Shown piece by piece: positions 56,787 to 64,000 of a stretch of 64,000 bases of DNA. The DNA lies in the NCBI GenBank assembly GCA_009363875.1, contig CM018694.1, positions 29,149,415 to 29,213,414 of the forward strand. Reading direction: 5' to 3'. The notes under the pieces are model-generated. The model was not told where the DNA came from. It ran no database searches and saw only the letters and a list, made by a program, of their open reading frames with translations. Within the stretch, counting starts at the first letter, position 1; the number at the start of each line of letters is the position of its first letter. Source of the DNA: Mikania micrantha (Eukaryota > Streptophyta > Magnoliopsida > Asterales > Asteraceae). The translations under genes and the position numbers were made by a program.

Positions 56787-59383
56787 TGTCACACCCCCAA
56801 ATTTCAACTAACGGAATCACACTGTTTAGGGCGTGACAAACCAGGATCTCAGTCATTAGATACAGCGAAAGACCTCTATATGCTTTTCAAACATAAACTT
56901 GGTCTAAATTGTAAGATCAAAGTTTCAACGTTTGCGGAAGCGTTTGAAAACCAATAACAAAACATAATAGTTGGCGAAATGTAAATTACAAGTTCAAAAT
57001 TTTAAATAATCAAATCCAAAACACTTGAATTAAAATGCATGCATGAGACTCAAAATCCTAGTCCCTGCTCGTCCTTAGTTGTGCTTTAGTGTCCTGAGAA
57101 AACATGCAAATTAAGTCAAAACAAAGGTTGGTGCATACACAGGTTTGAATAAGTAATCACAATGTTTGAACAACTGTTTGAAAAATAATGTTTGCATATA
57201 ACATAATCACACATGCATAGTCATGATAGCTAGTCATTTGTACTATTTACATAAGTGGTCGACACCGAAGCTGACTGTTAGAATGTTGATTGCCTTTCCA
57301 CTATTGTCTAGCACAAACAATAGTAATGTTTGAATTGGCTAGTTAAACACTTGCGTAGACCTACAATCTACCAAGTGAGGTTTGTCAAACCCAATAGATC
57401 TATCTTCACCTACCACGCTTTCCACTACGGCAAACAAAACGGTTCGATATGTAAGGACTTGTAATGCTATGTTCGCACTTATCGTAAATAGCTAACTCAT
57501 GCAAGTGATATGTATCTAAAAGTGTTGTTTGCACATGTTTTCTCCCCCAAAACAGTAAAAGTAAAAAGGGGTCGTGTACGCACCTGTGAATGTGAGTAGA
57601 ATGATCAAACGTTTGTGAATTCGCGTAGACAACCTTCTACGGAAAATATGTGTTATTTACAATAATGTTTCGTTATTTGAAATGTCAAATTGTGTTTGTG
57701 TTCACATATGTGTCAGCATATGTATACTAAGTTGTTCCAAACGTACATACAAAAGCATGCACAGATTTAAACTCGTTCATTTAAATTGTATACGTATATA
57801 CAATTATTTTTAAACACGTAATCATACGCAATTATAATTTCGTGTCAAAATGTAAATTTTGTCATTTCATTTTGTTCGGAATTAAATTATGGTTCCAACA
57901 CAATTCGAACGGGTTAAAACAGACATAAAACGAATGTTTTATGACAAAAATACCAAAAATTGTTTTAAAATCCAAAAACCGGCAGAGGGCAGGTTCGAAC
58001 CTGTGACCTCTCACCCAGAACACAAGCCTTCTACCAACTCAGTCCGCTAGGTTTTGCAACAGAAGACAAAACTTAATTCTTTTAACCATGGAGAAACCCG
58101 GTTCCCTTTGTTCACTTTAACCGAACCAAAAGCTACCAAATTGGACCCCGATTCATTCATGATCAAAGCCATAACCATGGGGCTTTGTTTCTAGGGATCC
58201 AAAAGATCATAACCATGGTTTCAATTTGATGAACACTCGGCTCGAAACTATGAAATCAAGCTTACACAGTTTCGAACCCAAATCCTACTACCCCCAACTC
58301 GATTGGCTTGAATTCGTTTCGATTAATTTGAAAAATCAAAGGCTTTTCATCTAATAACATATTTCGAACCCATCTGGGTTCTTTAATTTGAATTTCTTCT
58401 TCATTCAACCCAAAACCCCAAATTCGTTTTTGTCAAGAACCCTAGAATCGAAAATCATTAAATTCGTGATTGTTTTATAAAATCAGCATAGGGTTTTCCT
58501 TCATGAAGGCATTTCGAAACTTTCTGTATAAATTACATTGATTATGAATCACATTTGGATCGAATCCCCCAAATCGTTTTACTATAAGAACCCTAGAACT
58601 TAATCTTATATAATTCTTTTTTGTTTGATGAAATTAACATAGGAGTTTCATTAAAAACGATATTCCGAATCTATTGATGTAAGTTAATTTGGTTTTCGAG
58701 TTTGTTTGATTAGAAACCCCCAAATCGTTTTCTAGGATGAACCCTAGAATTAAAACTTTATCAAATTGATGTTTTTACATGAAATTGGTATAGGGGTTTG
58801 CTTAATCGGCATCTTTAGACAGTGTATGGATCGATTTTTACCTGATTTGGTGTTGGATCGAAAGAGATCGGCTAGGGCTTGAGTTTCGGCCACTCCTTGG
58901 ATCCACTTCTCGATCTAAGACTCCTAGAATCAAATTGTTGTATGCAGAACTTTCTAATAATGCCGATTAGAGTTGTTAAGTGTTCAATTGTGTGAATTAC
59001 TATCGTATTGTAGGGAATTGATAGCCATAACTTGACGGTTTCATCTTTTGAATCTATTTTTCGATTAATTTCGATCATTAATGCTTCAATAACGTATAAT
59101 GGTTGTTAATCATCATCAATGTGATGATTAAAACTGATTTAATTCGGTTATTTACAATGATTTGATGTGAAATTCGAATTTAGTCAATCCTTTGGCCGAA
59201 TTTTGACTTGCCAAAGTCAAAATTGATAATTTCAACCCTTTACAAATTAAATCTTTGTAATTTAAGTGTTTTGGGATTGATTTTGTTTAATTCTAGTTCT
59301 TTAGGTTTTATTTTGTACAGTTTCGTGTACTTTCTGTTAGTTTCTGATTAACGGGGTTAATCTGAAAATGTCGAATTGTCACA
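56787..59383 (-). repeat. G2 5' LTR (2597 bp)
   Basis: In element sense it starts TGTGACAATTCGAC at 59383 and ends GGGGGTGTGACA at 56787. It is the full version of the deleted 3' LTR at 23044-24127. It holds the tRNA-like segment 57979-58056. No gene is seen; the conserved small ORF at 58872-59078 is LTR sequence also present at 23616-23822. Confidence 0.9.
57979..58056 (-). repeat. tRNA-like segment with A and B boxes inside the G2 LTR
   Basis: On the minus strand TAGCGGACTGAGTTGGTAGA (A-box like) is followed about 32 bp on by GGTTCGAACC (perfect B box), the spacing of a tRNA gene or tRNA-derived SINE head. It lacks a clear acceptor stem, so it is not an intact tRNA gene. Confidence 0.65.
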
Positions 59384-61333
59384 GTTACACTGCTTTTATT
59401 GTAGGTGAGTTGGCACCAGCCAATCTGACACAGGATAATTTGGAGCAAATTAATCCAGCTGATGTAGAGGAGATGGATATAGCATGACATATGGCCATGG
59501 CAGTCTTCCGGGCGAAGAAGTTGAACAAGAAGTACGGAAAGAACAGTTTTGGGAAAAACCCAAGGAAGAAGCTCGGGTTTGATAAGTCGAAGCTTAGGTG
59601 CTATAACTGTGACCAGCCAGGTCACTTTGCTCAGGAATGTAAGCAGCCAAAAAATGAAAAGGAAGCTGATAAGAAGACAGATGATTCCTCTGGTATTGGA
59701 ACATCTAAAGCTTTAGTGACTCAGGAGTCTGACGCTTACGACTGGAGCGATCAAGTGCAAGAATTGGAGATGACTCTGAGCCACACATTTATGGCTGAGG
59801 TGGACGAAAAGCGAAATGAGGTAACTGAAAATCTCTGTTCTACCTCTTGCATTGAAAAGGCTTTTAAGTATAGATCTCACAATGAAACATTGATCAAGGA
59901 GGTCACCAAATTAAAATACTTTAACTCTGAATTTCTTAAAAATAAAGAAATTTTCAAAAAGAAACTAGATGCCGAAAGGCGTGACATTTCAATGTTAAAG
60001 GAACTTTTGAGTGACAAGGAATCTAACTATCGAGACGCCAAGCGTCAGATAGCTAAGATTACCTTAGAGTTAGAACAAGTTAAAACTGGGTTGTCCAAAA
60101 CTAAAATTAGAGTTGAAAAATATGACTACTCAAGTAACTTGGTGGCCAAGATGATCGATGTTGAGATCAGGGGACGGGAACCAATGGGGCTTGGTTATAG
60201 TGAGGTGAAACCTCCTTTTAACCATAATTATTCCATCATGCCCAAAATCAACAAGTCTGTTGATGATTTGCTGTTAAAGTCAGACCGAATGTGTGAGTTC
60301 ACTATTGGTTCTGACAAACCAGTTTCACTCACAGTAGATCCTATTTTGTCTGATTTAAATCGTTCTAATGATTCTGAGGTTTGTGTAGAAGATTTAAGTG
60401 TTTCAAGTCGGAGTAAGGAGGAAGAAGAAAAAAAGTGTTGGGAGAAGCACAAATTGTTCAGTCTCATCTAGCAAATCACATTTTTCTGTTCCAAAAGTTG
60501 ATTTTGTTTGAAAGTTTGAAACAATTAACATTAAGCCGAATGAAATGATTAAGAATTTTCGGACTAAATTTGTTAAAACTGATGATGATATTAAAAACAA
60601 ACATGTCTTAAAATCAAATGCTTCTCCTTTGACAGAAAAGGTAACCAAGGCTCATTCCACAATCACAAAAGAGACAGGTTCAAAGTTAAATCCTAACTGT
60701 GAACCTTATGTTCCAAATAGATTTTGGAACAAGTCTCCAGAAGTTCATCCCCCCGGTCAAAGTGATTGTGATATAAAGCATTTTCACCCACAAGAATTTT
60801 ATCAAAAGGTATGCTGCTATGCATGTGGGAGACCAGGCCACATAACCAGACAATGTCTGCATGGACCCACTGAATTCTTCTATGGGAATAATCAGAAGGT
60901 CACACCTAAGGAAAACCAGTTTGTAAACCATTGAGGACTGATCAATCCTCCAAGCCTAAGATGAAACCTCAGAAAAGGACTCAGAATCATCACACTGCTA
61001 GAAGTAGAAAAGGGTCTTAACCAAATCAAAATGGTTTTCATAAACAAAAGAAAGCAAAGGTTTTTCAATCTGAAATTAAAACACAGTGGAAGGGTAAACA
61101 AAAAGGAAAACCACAAGTAAAACCAAATGACCCTGGCAGTGTGAACAAACAGATCAAAGTGAACAAGCCAACCAATGTGAACAGGCTTAAGGACAAAGGC
61201 AAAGAAAGCACCAAATTTCCAAAAATGCCTAAATCTGTAAAGATTTGGGTACCTGTGTCTCATTAAACGTGTGTTTGTTATGCAGGGACGACCAAATAAG
61301 CTAAAGAACGTATGCTATGTTGATAGTGGTTGG
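59384..61333 (+). pseudogene. C2 gag, C-terminal part, and start of protease
   Basis: Resumes the copia Gag after the GTTAC duplication. A TGA at 59485-59487 (likely from TGG) precedes an open frame 59491-60471: a basic linker, CCHC knuckle CYNCDQPGHFAQEC (59599-59640), then a long helix-rich region (about 59890-60120, NETLIKEVTKLKYFNSEFLK ... RDAKRQIAKITLELEQVKTG) with coiled-coil character. After a frame change, 60545-60934 carries a second knuckle CYACGRPGHITRQC (60815-60856). Lysine-rich sequence follows to KIWVPVSH at 61263. Then CYVDSG, the copia protease active site, is cut at 61333 by G5. Confidence 0.8.
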
Positions 61334-64000
61334 TGTAACATCAGTGCCGGAACTGTCACTGGAACAGTGATCTTTACATTACATGAACAGTGAACAGGTA
61401 CGAACCATATACATTTCAGTACGTTTCATATTCATATCATTTATCATTATCATTTTGTGTTAACATAGAACAAATTCAGAAACATTTAACAGAAACACAG
61501 TTCAGAACAATGGTTCTTGAGTCAGGTAATTATCTGGCAACACAGAACCATCATGTGATTATTTGTTAGGATTTATTATGTAAAAACGTATGTGAGGCTT
61601 TAAAGATCAAAACAACACGAATATCGTTATGTGAATGCTAAATTAACGGGTTATTCGTATAGGTGACGATCTGTAAGAATATATATGAAAGTTTAACGTT
61701 CTGAATGATATTCTATAATTAGAAAACAATATTGAAAAGTATAGTTATCGTCGTGTTCGTACGGGTGACGATTCGAATGAATACGCGCGACAACCGTACG
61801 ATTCAATTTAAACAATTAATTAAATATTTTAAATTTAAACGAATAAAAGATATTAGTTAATTTATTAGGAATCACAACCTAGAATAATTAAATAAATTCT
61901 TTTTTATAAATCGTGTAGTTTCGTCGCGAAAACTACGCGAACCGGTATGTTACGCGAAACAGAACGAGACCGAGCGATCGAGTATTTTCTCCCACAATTA
62001 ATGTGACATTTAATGTCACAACCACCACCATTCCCTCCTATCTCTCTCCCAATTTCTTTTCACTCTCTCTCTCTAGTTCTCTCTCAAGATCAATCTTCTC
62101 TCTAAGTTTTGAAGCCCAATCCTTGGCGGATTCAAGCAAAATTGGTGCCAAGACGATCCTCTCATCTTGTAGGTTGCAGAAGTACTAGTATTCCGAGCTT
62201 CCATCCACGAGATCTAAGGTAAATGATCCCTTTTAAATTCGGTTTTAGAGGGTTTTCACGAGTTCATGCGGTTTTGCTAGTATAATCGATATTAAACACT
62301 TAAAACACTTTGATGAAGGTGTCTTGCACGTTTAGGTAACTTTAGGAATGAGTTGTGACGGGTTTAAGGTCTCAAGAAGGAGGATGGAAGCCATGGAAAT
62401 GCACAGGTTCGTGAGAACCTTTCTAGCCGAACCCACTAACACCAACCGAACCTAGCAGTTCCCGGCCGAACCCTGGAGCCGAACCTTGTGGCTCCTGCAC
62501 CGAACCCTGCACCGAACCCTTTCTCCTCTGCAACGAACCCTGCTTCACAAGCCACGAACCTGTGGACTAAACCTGCAACGAACCCTGCTTCATAGTTCAC
62601 GAACCTATAAGGAACGAACCCTACTCAGCCGAAGTTCTATGGGCGACGAACCCTACATGGCCGAACCTTGGCCATGCAAACCCTAATAGGCACGAACCTT
62701 TCAGCTGCCACCGAACCTTAGATGACCAACAATCAGCCGAACCCTTGGTTACAAACGAACCATCACATGCCGCGAACCCCTAGTACCTGTCGAACTTAAT
62801 TACCCACGAACCCACTATGCTAGCGAACCTTTACACGAACCATGGGTTGTAACTTTTACCGAACCTTCATTATGAAGACTCAGCCGAACCTAGGGAGTTA
62901 GACAATAGGTTCGCTGCTCTAGTTGGGTGTCGAACCTAAATGTTGCTCAATTAGGTTAATTCGGGATAAAGGATTATCAAAGCTAGTGTTAAGGACTTGG
63001 GAAATGGTTAGTAGACCATCAACTTAAGTTTCTTATAAGAATTTGATTCCATAATGAGCATGCATGGATTTAATTAGTATATGTGAGTGTGCATGAAATA
63101 TATATACTAGTGTCATTAAAATAAGGGAAGGTGATGAAGTCAATTGTGAGTTTGAATCACCATAACAAGGTTTTATCGACACACTTTAACAACTTAGAAC
63201 TTTGCATGGGTGCATGGGTTTGGAATTACTATAACAAGATTAATCTTAACATGCAATTACAACTTCACATGAGTTGTTAATGGTCATGAGATGGCTTAAC
63301 AACTGGATAATCTTATTATACGATCTTGATAGACAAAAGCTCAAGTTTTCTAATCAATCAGAAACTAAGGACTTTCAATTGGGTCTAAGTGGGCCCAATG
63401 GGCTTAGTAAAGCCCATCACAAGTTACTTGTTAAATTAATTTAAAATAATAAGATTTTTAATAAAATGTTTGATGAATCTATTAAAGTTGAATTAAATGA
63501 CTTTCTAAGCCTTACTAAAATTTATGGAATTTACTTATAAATGTTTTAGGAACTTGTTATGATTGAATTGTTGGGAACTTGTTGAAAAATAGACAATATC
63601 ATTGTCTGGATTTTAAACAGAAAACAAAGGAAACTCTGCTGAAATTTCTAAAAATATAAAAGTAAGTAATTATAAATAAACAAGGGGTTTGGGATCATAA
63701 AAAGGGTAACTAAGTTAGACTAGACTCTAGATACACATAGTACTAGGACACTTAGTTACGCACACCAAGACAAAGACTTAGGCACAACGACTATTACGTG
63801 TACTTATCGTATTCAAACTCTTATAAAACAACTCAGGAACCGAAGATACTTAGCTTACAAACAAGAGTGCGCGTTCTGTGGTAGTACATTAGACATCAAC
63901 ACAGGTGAGTTCATTGCCCCTTTTCTAACATTTTTGGTTTTAAAACGCGGGGCTGAGAAGCATGCGTAAACTGTTATTTAAATTGGTTACTTAAATGCTT
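61334..64000 (+). mobile_element. G5: giant LTR of a gypsy element related to G4, cut by window end
   Basis: Starts TGTAACATCAGTGCC like the G4 LTR. Order: U3 palindromes 61653-61680 and 61756-61781 around GGTGACGAT, box TTTATTAGGAATCACAACCT at 61861-61880, CT-rich leader 62040-62105, donor-like AAG|GTAAAT (GT 62219), CGAACC cluster, GCGCG block (63870), donor-like CAG|GTGAGT (GT 63907), CGGGGCTGAGAAGCATG at 63944. Without its right end I cannot tell a 5' LTR from a solo LTR. ORFs at 62003 and 62486 lie in leader and cluster sequence and are not called. Confidence 0.85.
62405..62940 (+). repeat. CGAACC cluster in G5
   Basis: The longest of the clusters, with more than thirty CGAACC-type units by eye, closing with AATAGGTTCGCTGC. 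Confidence 0.87.

Larger units (their letters stand above)
23044..59383 (-). mobile_element. G2: gypsy (chromodomain lineage) element, minus strand, split by G3
   Basis: Read on the minus strand: 5' LTR 59383-56787, primer site 56783-56763, an accessory ORF, gag, protease, RT, RNase H and integrase down to 51802, then the G3 insertion, then integrase C-terminus and chromodomain 25135-24552, and the 3' LTR 24127-23044. The GTTAC duplication is perfect. Both LTRs start TGTGACA and end TGTGACA in element orientation. Coding regions carry many stops and shifts, and the 3' LTR has lost about 1.5 kb internally, so this is an older copy than G3 and G4. Confidence 0.92.
21315..61333 (+). mobile_element. 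C2: copia element, outermost layer of the nested stack
   Basis: The 5' LTR, primer site, leader and gag N-terminal part (21315-23043) resume at 59384 with the rest of gag and the first residues of protease (to 61333). The middle is the gypsy element G2 with GTTAC on both sides (23039-23043, 59384-59388). At 61334 a giant LTR (G5) cuts into the protease coding region at a VDSG-type active site. The remainder of pol and the 3' LTR lie outside the window, if they survive. Confidence 0.88.

Noticed and set aside
57979..58056. A functional tRNA gene
   Set aside because: A and B boxes are present, but I cannot pair an acceptor stem or a proper anticodon arm; kept only as tRNA-like.

Overview
This window is plant nuclear DNA, most probably from the daisy family (Asteraceae). 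The evidence is one complete intron-containing plant P450 gene of the CYP98A type, an AT-rich background, and LTR retrotransposons primed by initiator tRNA-Met (TGGTATCAGAGCC sites). The family guess rests on the general look of the copia Gag and the giant-LTR gypsy elements, and is inference. There are no bacterial-style operons, tRNA genes, rRNA genes or CRISPR arrays.

Layout. 1-6638: the right part of a decayed gypsy element of the chromodomain (Tekay/Del-like) lineage, here called G1. 6639-8390: a small rearranged patch, then the 3' end of a copia element (C1) with an extra ORF before its polypurine tract and a 332-bp LTR. 9338-13884: a 4.5-kb solo LTR with a perfect 5-bp target duplication, carrying a foldback MITE. 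13885-16200: AT-rich DNA with a second foldback MITE and Helitron-like hairpins. 16252-18403: the CYP98A gene (three exons, apparently intact), the only convincing host gene. 19194-21011: an old LTR remnant, then a 'CCTAGGCGG' MITE that holds a third foldback MITE.

21315-61333 is one nested stack, read from target duplications and matching broken reading frames. A copia element (C2, +) was hit by a gypsy element in minus orientation (G2, 23044-59383, duplication GTTAC). G2 was hit in its integrase region by a plus-strand gypsy element (G3, 25136-51801, ACTTT/ACTGT). The 3' LTR of G3 was hit by another plus-strand gypsy element (G4, 34626-47821, AACAG). G4 is youngest: its 3.5-kb LTRs differ at roughly sixteen positions plus three small indels by eye, and its gag and pol are almost open. 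A further giant LTR (G5, 61334 to the window end) interrupts the C2 protease region.

Most unusual signals. The giant LTRs and leaders of the gypsy families share modules that coding content does not explain: (i) a hairpin module of about 115-140 bp present eight times, whose arms differ between copies but stay complementary; (ii) 28-bp U3 palindromes with a constant GGTGACGAT centre and co-varying arms; (iii) dense clusters of CGAACC (or CGAATG) that usually end in the inverse AGGTTCG; (iv) splice-like donors and acceptors at matching places, suggesting a multi-exon untranslated leader inside the LTR. G2 also carries an acidic, coiled-coil-like ORF ahead of gag and a tRNA-like Pol III-type promoter inside its LTR. 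All assignments were made by reading; no searches or folding calculations were run.
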